Shown here piece by piece: positions 24,274 through 32,227 of a DNA stretch of 64,000 bases. Location of the stretch: assembly GCA_963629575.1 (NCBI GenBank), contig CAVGIM010000001.1, positions 90,756-154,755 on the forward strand. The letters run 5' to 3'. Position 1 is the first letter of the stretch. Every line of letters begins with the position of its first letter. Made by a program: the position numbers and the translations under genes. Source of the stretch: Hallerella sp963629575. GTDB taxonomy: Bacteria; Fibrobacterota; Fibrobacteria; Fibrobacterales; Fibrobacteraceae. The notes under the pieces are model-generated. The model saw only the letters and a list, made by a program, of their open reading frames with translations, searched no databases and was not told the DNA's origin.

Positions 24274-26547
24274 ATGGAGCTTTTCAGAAAAGCCTTGCCT
24301 TTTGTCGTATTATCCTCTACATGCCTTTTTTCGGCGGAAATTACCTATAGCGATTCCCAAATGGGAAAGTCGATCACTTACCCGGGAACGCCTGTTCCGA
24401 TGGAAAAGATTCAAAATCCGGGCGCGTCCTATTCGTTCAACACCTACTGTACGGATATCGGAAAGGACGGCTCGTTCAAAACCGGCGCTTTCCAGGTGAC
24501 GAAAATTCGTCGTCATGCGGAAAGAAAGACCTCGATTCGTTCCATGTCCCGAAACGTCACGACTTTTGTTCACCGCATTACATGTGAAAACGAAGTGGAA
24601 TATCGCGTTACATGCGGTAACGGTCTTGCCTATTCGGGAACGTTGAAATGGACTGCGAAGCCGGAATTCTGCACAAAGAATTGCTCGGTCGATAAGGGAT
24701 GGAAAACGGTTTCTCTCGGCGATTACAACGCATCGACGGGGAAGTTCTACCAGAAGGGATTCTGCAAGGACAAGAATCGGGTTCCCAAGGAAGAAATCTT
24801 TGAACAGTGGAATGTTCGCAAGGTGGCGCTTCCCGCGCTTCCGTCGAGCAATAAAAAGCTCGGGCGTCCGGTCGTTTTTGTTCCGGGGCACAATTCCTCG
24901 TTCGTTTCCTTTGGCGCAAAGCCTCTTGGCAAGGCGGACGCGACCAATCCGGATTTTTTGAACGGGAAGGTTTCTGGATACGAGCAGGGTTCCTTGCCGG
25001 ACGTCATGGCAAGAGATCAAAAGCTCAATGTTTCCAAACAGGGAATCAATTCCAACGGTCTGTACTTCTTTACGGCTCCATACAGGAAGTCGGGAAAATC
25101 CTATGTTCAGGTTTTGCCGCACTGGAAAGACGATAACGCGAAACAGTCGATTTCCTTTGCGCTTTACAAGTATCTAGAAAAGGTTCTTGGCGCGCATTAT
25201 GGAAATTCCTGGAAAACGGACTCGTCCAAACAGGTCGATCTGGTCGCGCACAGCCAGGGAGGACTTGTCATTCGGGAAATGCTTCGAGGGTTGAGAGCGA
25301 ACGCCAAGCATTATCCCTCGGGAAAGGCGAATCCGGCAAACCATATCCGGCGCGTCATTACGGTGAACACGCCGCATTTCGGGTCGGAACTTGCCGACGA
25401 CTATGCAAATATTAAAAAGTCAAAGCCTGCAGTCGCTGCGTTTATCAAGGAAATCCAGGATCAGAAAAATCGGGAAAAGAAGGGCGAACGCTATGCGGAC
25501 CGAACCCTGCTCTCGGCGGACGTCAAGAAGGATCTTGTGGAATTTTTCAAGAAAGGCGCGGGAAAGGATATATCGGCATCCATCTTGAAAGAAGTCGGGA
25601 TGGGAAAGACGGCGAGCAAGGTCGTCGCCAATCTCTTTATCCCTTCGGACAGGATTCTTTCCGGGCTGTTGGGAACATCGACCGATGTCAGCGTCAAGCT
25701 CCAAGGCGGCTATGTCGGAGACTTCAAGCTGAAAACAACCTACAAATACCTTTTTGGCCTTCGGAAAAAGACGACGACAAAAAAAATCGACTTCTTGAAA
25801 CCGCTTCGCGATTCGCTTTGGGCGTGGCATGTCGATGGCGCGCACCTCGCAACGCATTCTTCGTTCATGTCGAAGCTTTCGAAGGAAGGATATCCGAAAC
25901 GTCCGGACGGAACGAACGTTCAGATGCGGCCGATGTATTCTTCGGACATGCGCGGGCTTCGCAACTACTTCATGAACCAGCTTTCGGAAGGAAGCTCCAA
26001 GTTCTGCAAGAGTTCAAGCGATGTCGAAAAAAACGCCTGCCTGTCGGTGACGAATTTTGTCAATGCTCTCCTGTACAAATCCCAGGGCGTCAAATTGAAG
26101 AATATCCAGGGAATCGAAAGCTGGCTGAATTTCTACAACAATCTGATGGAAGAATGGCTCGGCGCAAGCGATCTGCTCGTGACGGCATATAGCCAGCAGT
26201 TTGTGGACAAGAAGCAGAAGTTCGGTCCAAAATATCAAAAGGAATTCTTGTCGCCAAAGACTTACGATATCTATCTTTCGCAGGTTCCGAACAAGTATCC
26301 GTACAATATCGTCCCTCATGGAGACGTTCTGACCTATGGGCGAATCGACAATGCCGATTACAATGTCCATCTACAGAGCATCGAACTGGAAGGCGCTCCG
26401 CGAAAAGGTTCGGATCTTTATTGCGCGCTAGACGAATCCAAATGCTCCGTCGGTCTGAAAAAGGCGCGTCACAAGGAAGCGATTTCTGCCAGGTCTTTCG
26501 GAGGAATCGTGATGATGGACGTGAAAGACATTTTCGGTGGTGCCTGA
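24274..26547 (+). CDS. Secreted alpha/beta-hydrolase (PGAP1/lipase-like)
   Basis: This 757-residue exported protein has a signal peptide (MELFRKALPFVVLSSTCLFS, cleavage near residue 21). After a cysteine-bearing N-terminal region of about 200 residues comes an alpha/beta-hydrolase domain: oxyanion region VVFVPGHNSSF and nucleophile elbow LVAHSQGG with Ser327, then VITVNTPHFGSELADDYA, typical of lipases, acyltransferase-like and PGAP1-like esterases. The long C-terminal half is not recognised. ATG 24274 follows AGGAGAAAA and starts the signal peptide. The stop overlaps the next start (TGATG). The acyl substrate is unknown. In a fibre degrader, an outer-surface esterase acting on acylated polysaccharide or lipid is plausible but not shown. 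Confidence 0.78.
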   Translation: MELFRKALPFVVLSSTCLFSAEITYSDSQMGKSITYPGTPVPMEKIQNPGASYSFNTYCTDIGKDGSFKTGAFQVTKIRRHAERKTSIRSMSRNVTTFVHRITCENEVEYRVTCGNGLAYSGTLKWTAKPEFCTKNCSVDKGWKTVSLGDYNASTGKFYQKGFCKDKNRVPKEEIFEQWNVRKVALPALPSSNKKLGRPVVFVPGHNSSFVSFGAKPLGKADATNPDFLNGKVSGYEQGSLPDVMARDQKLNVSKQGINSNGLYFFTAPYRKSGKSYVQVLPHWKDDNAKQSISFALYKYLEKVLGAHYGNSWKTDSSKQVDLVAHSQGGLVIREMLRGLRANAKHYPSGKANPANHIRRVITVNTPHFGSELADDYANIKKSKPAVAAFIKEIQDQKNREKKGERYADRTLLSADVKKDLVEFFKKGAGKDISASILKEVGMGKTASKVVANLFIPSDRILSGLLGTSTDVSVKLQGGYVGDFKLKTTYKYLFGLRKKTTTKKIDFLKPLRDSLWAWHVDGAHLATHSSFMSKLSKEGYPKRPDGTNVQMRPMYSSDMRGLRNYFMNQLSEGSSKFCKSSSDVEKNACLSVTNFVNALLYKSQGVKLKNIQGIESWLNFYNNLMEEWLGASDLLVTAYSQQFVDKKQKFGPKYQKEFLSPKTYDIYLSQVPNKYPYNIVPHGDVLTYGRIDNADYNVHLQSIELEGAPRKGSDLYCALDESKCSVGLKKARHKEAISARSFGGIVMMDVKDIFGGA

Positions 26548-27701
26548 TGAAACGATGGATTGGACTTTTTCTGTCGGGAATTCTTGCCGCCTGCTCCTCG
26601 AACGGGGAACTTTCGCAAAAAGGCGAATCTTCGGGTTGGAATTCGGCGGGGCTTTCCGTTGACAATGTCGATGCCGAAAATCTCGGAACGGGAATCGAAA
26701 CGGTTGCTAGCGTAGGCGACTATCTTTTTGCGCGCAACGATCGGCAAATCGACGGGAAACGCCGTTACCAGCTTTTCCAGGGAAAGGTCGGCAGCCTTCT
26801 GTGGAAAGAGCTGGAACTTCCCGACGATGACGTGCCGAATGTCCTCTTTGCCGATTCGGGAGTCCTTTACGTGGGGACGTTCTTCAGCTCGGGCGGGGCT
26901 AGGCTCTGGGTGTTTGACCCGGAACGAGAAATATGGACGAATCGGGATATTCCGGTTATCGATGAGCGGTTTTCCATTTCGGACTCCGCTTACGGAATAG
27001 ACGGCATAGCCAAGTTTCGAGGTCGCCTGGTGCTTTCGTTTTCTCACGGGATGTTCGGAGAAAGGAATCCCATCTATTTTGAATCGGATGAAGGAAGCTG
27101 GAACAACTGGAATCGGGGCTTTCCTGCCGGAGAATCCTTTCTGCGTGCCGAGGAATGGAACGGTTCCCTGTTCGCCATGACCTATGGAAACGGGGTCTAT
27201 CGTTTTGATCTTTCGGATACGGCTTGGCATCCGGTTTCCGCGCCGACGGTTTCTTGCGAGAATGGCGCCTGGAACGATTCGTCGTTGCTTGCGCGCGACG
27301 CGGCGATTGTGGAAAACGGACTGCTTGTGGGCTATGCGAATCTAGAAGGCGTCTTTTCGCTTTCTTCGCAAGGAACTTGGCGCCAGAAGATGGACTGTTC
27401 CCTGCTCTATACGGAAAGCGATGTCTCGCTGGTTTCCAGAACGCCTGCATCCGTTTATCGCTTTGTTCCGTTTCGAGGAAACTATATCGCCTTGGGCGAA
27501 GGTTCCGCGATCTATTCTCCCAGGGAAAATCGCTGGAACGAACTGCCCCCGATTTCCGGGGTGACGGAAATTCTAGACGGAACGATTGCGAAGGATACGC
27601 TTTACGTTGCCGCGTTCCATAAGGGCGTCATGAAACTATCGACTGCCTTTCTGGATTCAATAATTTACACAAACACAGTCCTTTCGGAGGTGACAAAATG
27701 A
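26547..27701 (+). CDS. Outer-surface lipoprotein with probable beta-propeller, lipase operon
   Basis: A 384-residue lipoprotein: the signal ends in a lipobox ILAAC with Cys16, then a serine-rich linker. The mature part consists of repeated 40-50-residue units with a central hydrophobic strand and an aromatic/Gly turn (for example SGVLYVGTFFSSGGARLWVFD, WNGSLFAMTYGNGVYRFDLSD, ENGLLVGYANLEGVFSLSS, RGNYIALGEGSAIYSPREN), as in Kelch- or two-component-regulator-type propellers. It overlaps the lipase gene by 1 bp and the PDZ gene by 4 bp, so all three are coupled. Probably a scaffold or binding partner of the lipase. Function is not known. Confidence 0.7.
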   Translation: MKRWIGLFLSGILAACSSNGELSQKGESSGWNSAGLSVDNVDAENLGTGIETVASVGDYLFARNDRQIDGKRRYQLFQGKVGSLLWKELELPDDDVPNVLFADSGVLYVGTFFSSGGARLWVFDPEREIWTNRDIPVIDERFSISDSAYGIDGIAKFRGRLVLSFSHGMFGERNPIYFESDEGSWNNWNRGFPAGESFLRAEEWNGSLFAMTYGNGVYRFDLSDTAWHPVSAPTVSCENGAWNDSSLLARDAAIVENGLLVGYANLEGVFSLSSQGTWRQKMDCSLLYTESDVSLVSRTPASVYRFVPFRGNYIALGEGSAIYSPRENRWNELPPISGVTEILDGTIAKDTLYVAAFHKGVMKLSTAFLDSIIYTNTVLSEVTK

Positions 27702-28420
27702 AAAAGTTATGGTCTTTGGGCGTTCTTGCCGCTTTTCGCGTGGTCATGGCCGGCGAATCGTTTGGCGGTCTGGGGCTCGCTATCTACCCGTCGGAACATG
27801 GAGCCGAAGTGGCGCATGTCGTGCAGGGCGCTTCGGCGCATTTGGCAGGCATTGAGGTAGGCGACTTTCTCGTGTCGGCAAACGATGTCTCGCTGGCTGG
27901 AAAGTCCTTGGATTTTGACATGGAAATCTTGCGGGGAAATCCGGAGGAATCCGTGGAGTTGAAAGTCTTGCGAAATTCGGATACGCTCCGCATTTCGGTT
28001 TGCCGCCAAGCGATCGTTGCCAGGAGCCCTGCGGAAGATGACCGTTCCATGGCATTCAAGTCGGTGACGGAAGAATCCCTGCAATTTCTGGATGCCGTCG
28101 AACTTCCCTATCTGAATGCGAACGTCTATGCGAAGGTTTCCGAAAGCCCTGTCTTGAACGCGCGTCTTCGGCATGATTCGGGGAAACTCGCGCTTTCGAC
28201 TTTCGATCGAAGTTCCATTGGATTCGAACTGGAAAGTTCCGGCCCGGTTACGCTGGAAATTTTTTCGGCACAAGGAGAAAAAGTGGAATCTATCCGGACG
28301 AACGGTCTTTTCGGAACAAACCAGATCGCCTGGAACGGAACGGGTCTTTCGGCGGGGAGCTATCTTGTTCGAGTTTCCCAGGGAGGAAAATCGCTTTCTT
28401 GCAAGGGGGTGCTTCGCTAG
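27698..28420 (+). CDS. Exported PDZ-domain protein with T9SS-like C-terminal domain
   Basis: A 240-residue protein. A short hydrophobic signal (about 1-19) is followed by a PDZ domain (about 22-105: GGLGLAIYPSEHGAEVAHVV, then the GIEVGDFLVSANDVSL ligand-groove segment). The last 75 residues (ESSGPVTLEIFSAQGEKVES, then GTGLSAGSYLVRVSQGGKS) have the pattern of the type A sorting domain used by type IX secretion, found also in the GH5 and GH8 proteins later in the window. No protease domain is attached. It begins 4 bp inside the lipoprotein gene. It might chaperone or tether the lipase; this is inference. Confidence 0.72.
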   Translation: MKKLWSLGVLAAFRVVMAGESFGGLGLAIYPSEHGAEVAHVVQGASAHLAGIEVGDFLVSANDVSLAGKSLDFDMEILRGNPEESVELKVLRNSDTLRISVCRQAIVARSPAEDDRSMAFKSVTEESLQFLDAVELPYLNANVYAKVSESPVLNARLRHDSGKLALSTFDRSSIGFELESSGPVTLEIFSAQGEKVESIRTNGLFGTNQIAWNGTGLSAGSYLVRVSQGGKSLSCKGVLR

Positions 28421-28440
28421 GAGAAATAATTCCATGTCCA

Positions 28441-28472
28441 AAAAGGGAGCCGCGAAAGCGGCTCTCTTTCTG
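28441..28472. terminator. Bidirectional terminator between the PDZ gene and the glycogen synthase gene
   Basis: A 12-bp stem (28442-28453 with 28458-28469, one G-U pair) closed by a GAAA tetraloop, flanked by A-runs and TTTCT. Confidence 0.8.
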
Positions 28473-29708
28473 CTACTTTTTCCTGGCGCCTTCGGCCTTG
28501 TATCTTGCGATGACGGTCTCGTAGAAGTTGAATGTCTGTTTCGCGATGCTTTTCCAGCTGAATACTTCGATTGCCCGCTTGCGGCTGGCTTCGCCAAGCT
28601 TTTTGGACAGCTCCGGATTGTCGATGAGCCGGTTCAGGTTGTCGGCAAGAGCCTGCTGGAACGCTTCCGGGCTTTTCGGTTCAAAATCCGAAGCCGATTT
28701 CGGTTCTAGCGGAACGAGAAATCCCGTTTCGCCCTGGACGATGATTTCCGGGATGCCGCCAACGGCGCTTCCGACGACAGGTGTTCCGCAGCTCATCGCT
28801 TCGAGATTGATGATCCCGAACGGTTCGTAAAGCGACGGCGTGACAAAAGCGGTTGCGTATGTGTAGAGAACGCGAAGCTCCTTGTGAGGCATCATCTCCT
28901 GGATCCAGAAAATTCCGTCCCGGCTTTTTTGCAGGCTCTGGATCTTGGATTCGCACTCTGCGGCGAGTTCCGGGGTGTCCGGTGCACCGGCGCAAAGAAC
29001 GATTTGAACGTCTTTTCGAATGTGCGGAATCGCGCCGATGAGCTGGGAAATTCCCTTTTGCCTGGTGATGCGCCCGACAAAGAGAATAAAAGGCTTTTCC
29101 CGGTCGATTCCTAGCTTGTCGAGAACTTCCGGTTCAAAGGTCGGCTTGTAAAAATCGGGGTCGATGCCGTTGTAGATTACCTGGATGCGGTCTGCGGGGA
29201 CATTGTAGAGTTCCATCGTGTCGCGCTTCATTTCATTGGAAACGGCGATGATGCCGTCGGCGGCTTCGTAAGCGGTCCGTTCTATCCAGGAACTCATCCG
29301 GTATCCGCCATTGCCAAGCTGTTCCGCTTTCCATGGGCGGTGCGGTTCGAGGGAATGCGTCGTAAGGACCAGCGGGCATTCGAAAAGGCGACTGGTCAGC
29401 ACGCCGCCAAAATGGCTATACCAGGTGTGGCAATGGACGATGTCGATGTTTTCGAGGCTGCTTGCCCATTGCAGGTTGATATCGAGCGGGTTTAAAATCT
29501 TGGACATCTGGGCGTTGGATGGAACGCATCCGAGCCTTGGCGAAAATCCCATGGCGTGGAGATTCCTTTCGGAGTCGTTCTGGTGTCCAAAGGCGCGCGC
29601 TTCGATATTGCAATGCGCCTTGAGTTCGCGCGAGAGAAACTGTACATGGATTCCGGCACCGCCATAGATGTCGGGAGGAAATTCATTGGTGAGGAGGGCG
29701 ACTTTCAT
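28473..29708 (-). CDS. glgA: Glycogen synthase, GT4 type
   Basis: The 411-residue GT-B glycosyltransferase resembles the actinobacterial-type glycogen synthase (TIGR02149-like) rather than the GT5 enzyme. It has NEFPPDIYGGAGIHVQFLSREL near the N-terminus, VHCHTWYSHFGG, THSLEPHRPWK, ISQLIGAIPH after FVGRITRQKG, and the C-terminal donor site PSLYEPFGIINLEAMSCGTPVVG with the paired glutamates of retaining GT4 enzymes. It extends alpha-1,4-glucan from ADP- or UDP-glucose, consistent with the glycogen storage known in Fibrobacter. Stand-alone gene. TAAATT lies 7 nt before the ATG with no Shine-Dalgarno. Confidence 0.87.
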   Translation of the reverse strand: MKVALLTNEFPPDIYGGAGIHVQFLSRELKAHCNIEARAFGHQNDSERNLHAMGFSPRLGCVPSNAQMSKILNPLDINLQWASSLENIDIVHCHTWYSHFGGVLTSRLFECPLVLTTHSLEPHRPWKAEQLGNGGYRMSSWIERTAYEAADGIIAVSNEMKRDTMELYNVPADRIQVIYNGIDPDFYKPTFEPEVLDKLGIDREKPFILFVGRITRQKGISQLIGAIPHIRKDVQIVLCAGAPDTPELAAECESKIQSLQKSRDGIFWIQEMMPHKELRVLYTYATAFVTPSLYEPFGIINLEAMSCGTPVVGSAVGGIPEIIVQGETGFLVPLEPKSASDFEPKSPEAFQQALADNLNRLIDNPELSKKLGEASRKRAIEVFSWKSIAKQTFNFYETVIARYKAEGARKK

Positions 29709-29715
29709 GTGGATA

Positions 29716-29721
29716 AATTTA
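29716..29721 (-). promoter_or_regulatory. Putative leaderless -10 element of glgA
   Basis: TAAATT, then 7 nt (TATCCAC), then ATG at 29708. Confidence 0.35.
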
Positions 29722-29785
29722 TCTTAATTCTTTCCAAAACGGAGCGCGTTGCTGAAATTAGGGAAAAATGGCCTTGTCTAGAAGC

Positions 29786-31612
29786 TTATTTCGCCTGGCG
29801 ATTCTTGAAAAGGGCCTCGGCGATGGATTCTTCGGTCAGAATTTCGGGAAGGACTTCCCAGCTTTCGCTTTCCGGGTGATAGACCGCATAGGCGGGGACT
29901 CCGCTTCTTCCGAGCGTTCGGAGAAGTCTGGTGACTTCCGGGCTTTCCAGCGTATAGTCCGCCTTGACGAGGATGGCCTTTGCGCGGGACAGGAGTTCCT
30001 TGACGTTTTCCGCCGAAAGGACGACCGCTTCGTTGGTCTTGCAGGTGAGGCACCAGTCGGCGGTCACATCGACAAAGATCGGACGATTTTCCCTTGAAAG
30101 AGTCCGAAACGTCTTTTCCGAATACAGATACCAGCCGTTTTCGTCGAGTGTCTTTTCTGCTGCCGACAGAGCCTTTTCCTCGAGGATGGAATGAATCGCC
30201 TGTTTTCCGCACAGAAACCAGGCGGCAAGGAAAAGAACCGCGATGAAGAGGAGCGAAACGGGTTCTCGAATAAAAGGCTTGTCGGGTCGGGCAAATTTTC
30301 CGAAGGCAATCGCTGCGAAAATGGCGAACAGGCCAAAGCCGCTGACGACGAGAGCGCCCCAGAATCCCGCCATGCGGAAGGAAATCCAGACGAGCCATGC
30401 GGTTGTTCCGAGCAAAAAGAGTCCAAGGAGCTTTTGGACCTTGACCATCCAGGCTCCCGGTTTCGGGAAAATTTTCAATACGGACGGAAAGATCGCCACG
30501 AGAATGTAGGGAAACGCAAGTCCCAGGGCGGCAAGCGTAAAGAAGAGGAAGAGTATCGCGGGCGGCTGGGTAAAGGCGAAGCCCATCGCGGTCCCGAGAA
30601 ACGGCGCGGAACACGGCGTGCTCAGCAGGACCATCAGAATTCCGCTTGCAAAGGCGCCTCCGTATCCTTCCTTGCGCGTCGCCGCGTCCATTCGGGTGAG
30701 GGTCGAACCCGGCAGGAAAATTTCAAACGCGCCGAAGAGGTTCATGGCGAAAGCCGAGAGCAGAATGACCATGAAGACGATGAATCCCGGATTCTGGAAT
30801 TGGAAGCCCCAGCCGGAAATTCCGTTTCCCGCCTGAATCAGGACAATGACCGCCGCGAGAACCCAGAAGGACGCCAGGATTCCGAACACGAGTGTCCCGG
30901 TCAGCTTCCATAGCCGCAGGCGGGTTTCTCCGGCATTTCGCGTCAGATTGAAGAGCTTTAGGAAGAGCACCGGCAAGACGCATGGCATCAGGTTGAGAAT
31001 GAGTCCTCCTAGAAAGGCGAATCCTAGAAGCAGGAAGATCGGTTCACCGGAGTTTTTTTTTAAAGGCTCTTCCGAGACCGATTCCTCTTTGCTCTGCCCG
31101 AGCGACTTTATCTGCATGGAAGCGTGGACGGTCTGCGGAGCGAGGCAGATCTGGCTGCAGGCCTGGTAGGAAAAATCGACGTTTGTCGTGCTGGTGTCGT
31201 AATCGGCGGCGACGCTTTTCACCGGAACCAGAATCTGGAACGTTCCCTTGAATACCAGGTTTTCGAGATCCAGCGCTTCGCTGTATTCCTTGATGGGATC
31301 GGGCCATATGGGTTCATCGAATTCGATTCCGCGGGCTTCGATGTCGAGTGTCGAAGGTTTCAAGAATTTATCGGCGGCGATGTTTGCGTTGACGTGCCAG
31401 CCTTCGGGAATGGAAACCTGGACGTTTACCAGCGTCCCTTTGACGGTCTTTTCTTCCGGATAGAAAATTTCTACCCTTGGAGGCGCCATGTTGTCGAGCG
31501 ACACGAATCCGAAGTCGTCTGCGCAGACGATGCCGCAAAAAAGCAAAACGAAAAAAACGAATCGATTCTGCAACCGAACGGTTGCCAAATTGGACGCAAG
31601 TCGATTTTTCAA
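29786..31612 (-). CDS. dsbD: Thiol:disulfide interchange protein DsbD
   Basis: Carries electrons from cytoplasmic thioredoxin to periplasmic partners. The 608-residue protein has a signal peptide, an N-terminal DsbD-alpha-like domain (cysteines in YQACSQICLAPQTVHA, about 155), eight membrane segments starting at LLGFAFLGGLILNLMPCVLP (the membrane Cys), and a C-terminal thioredoxin-like domain with TADWCLTCKTNE. All three redox sites keep cysteines. The start is TTG at 31612: it follows AAAGGAG by 7 nt and begins a signal peptide, and no ATG upstream fits. It is divergent from the sigma factor gene, with 74 bp between their start codons. In an anaerobe that exports many cysteine-containing glucanases, such a reductant is expected. 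Confidence 0.9.
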   Translation of the reverse strand: MKNRLASNLATVRLQNRFVFFVLLFCGIVCADDFGFVSLDNMAPPRVEIFYPEEKTVKGTLVNVQVSIPEGWHVNANIAADKFLKPSTLDIEARGIEFDEPIWPDPIKEYSEALDLENLVFKGTFQILVPVKSVAADYDTSTTNVDFSYQACSQICLAPQTVHASMQIKSLGQSKEESVSEEPLKKNSGEPIFLLLGFAFLGGLILNLMPCVLPVLFLKLFNLTRNAGETRLRLWKLTGTLVFGILASFWVLAAVIVLIQAGNGISGWGFQFQNPGFIVFMVILLSAFAMNLFGAFEIFLPGSTLTRMDAATRKEGYGGAFASGILMVLLSTPCSAPFLGTAMGFAFTQPPAILFLFFTLAALGLAFPYILVAIFPSVLKIFPKPGAWMVKVQKLLGLFLLGTTAWLVWISFRMAGFWGALVVSGFGLFAIFAAIAFGKFARPDKPFIREPVSLLFIAVLFLAAWFLCGKQAIHSILEEKALSAAEKTLDENGWYLYSEKTFRTLSRENRPIFVDVTADWCLTCKTNEAVVLSAENVKELLSRAKAILVKADYTLESPEVTRLLRTLGRSGVPAYAVYHPESESWEVLPEILTEESIAEALFKNRQAK

Positions 31613-31686
31613 ACCGGGACTCCTTTTTGATTCCTATCTTTACGGGTGTCGCTTTTTGCCTGCTCCCGAATTTGGTCAGGAGCTAT

Positions 31687-32208
31687 ATGGCCTCTATCCA
31701 AGGGCCTGTCCGCAATCAAGATATATTGAGCTTTTGGAATCGGCATCGGTTTCAAATTTACAAATTGTGTCTGCACAAGATGTACGGAGTCGGTTCGATT
31801 CAGGATTTGATGCAAAATGTTTACATTCGACTGCATACGCATTTCGAGGAAGTCCGAACCTTGGAGAACCCAACCGGTTGGCTGCTTCGGGTCGCGGAAA
31901 ATGTCTGCCATGACGAGTTTCGACGGCTGATCCGTGCGCAAAATGTCCGCGAAAGGTTTTTCCGCTACGATGTGCATCGCGACGAGCGGGATAGACAACA
32001 GCTAGAGAACGAGCGGGCGGTGAATTCCTTTCTGGACTTTCTGCCTCCGAACCAGGGGACGCTCGTGGAACTGCATTATCTAAAAGGTTTCTCCATCGGC
32101 GAACTCTCCGAAATTTTCGGCATCCGCCGTTCGACCGTTGCGAAGAAACTGGTTCTCTCCATGGGAAAAATGCGAAAAAAAGTTCTGGAGCAAGTGAAGG
32201 TTTCCTGA
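31687..32208 (+). CDS. RNA polymerase sigma factor, ECF-like
   Basis: The 173-residue sigma70-family protein of the ECF size class has region 2 (WNRHRFQIYKLCLHKMYGVGSIQDLMQNVYIRLHTHF split around the usual DLxQ-type QDLMQNV) and region 4 (LVELHYLKGFSIGELSEIFG, RRSTVAKKL). Cys and charged residues in the linker are unremarkable. ATG 31687 follows AGGAG at 31678-31682, so the longer frame upstream is rejected. No anti-sigma factor is adjacent. The next gene, 19 bp downstream, encodes a PorZ-like secreted protein and may be co-transcribed or have its own promoter. Confidence 0.85.
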   Translation: MASIQGPVRNQDILSFWNRHRFQIYKLCLHKMYGVGSIQDLMQNVYIRLHTHFEEVRTLENPTGWLLRVAENVCHDEFRRLIRAQNVRERFFRYDVHRDERDRQQLENERAVNSFLDFLPPNQGTLVELHYLKGFSIGELSEIFGIRRSTVAKKLVLSMGKMRKKVLEQVKVS

Positions 32209-32215
32209 ATTTTGG

Positions 32216-32221
32216 TAATAT
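32216..32221 (+). promoter_or_regulatory. Putative leaderless -10 element of the PorZ-like gene
   Basis: TAATAT, then 6 nt (TGAAGA), then the GTG start at 32228. No Shine-Dalgarno. Confidence 0.35.
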
Positions 32222-32227
32222 TGAAGA

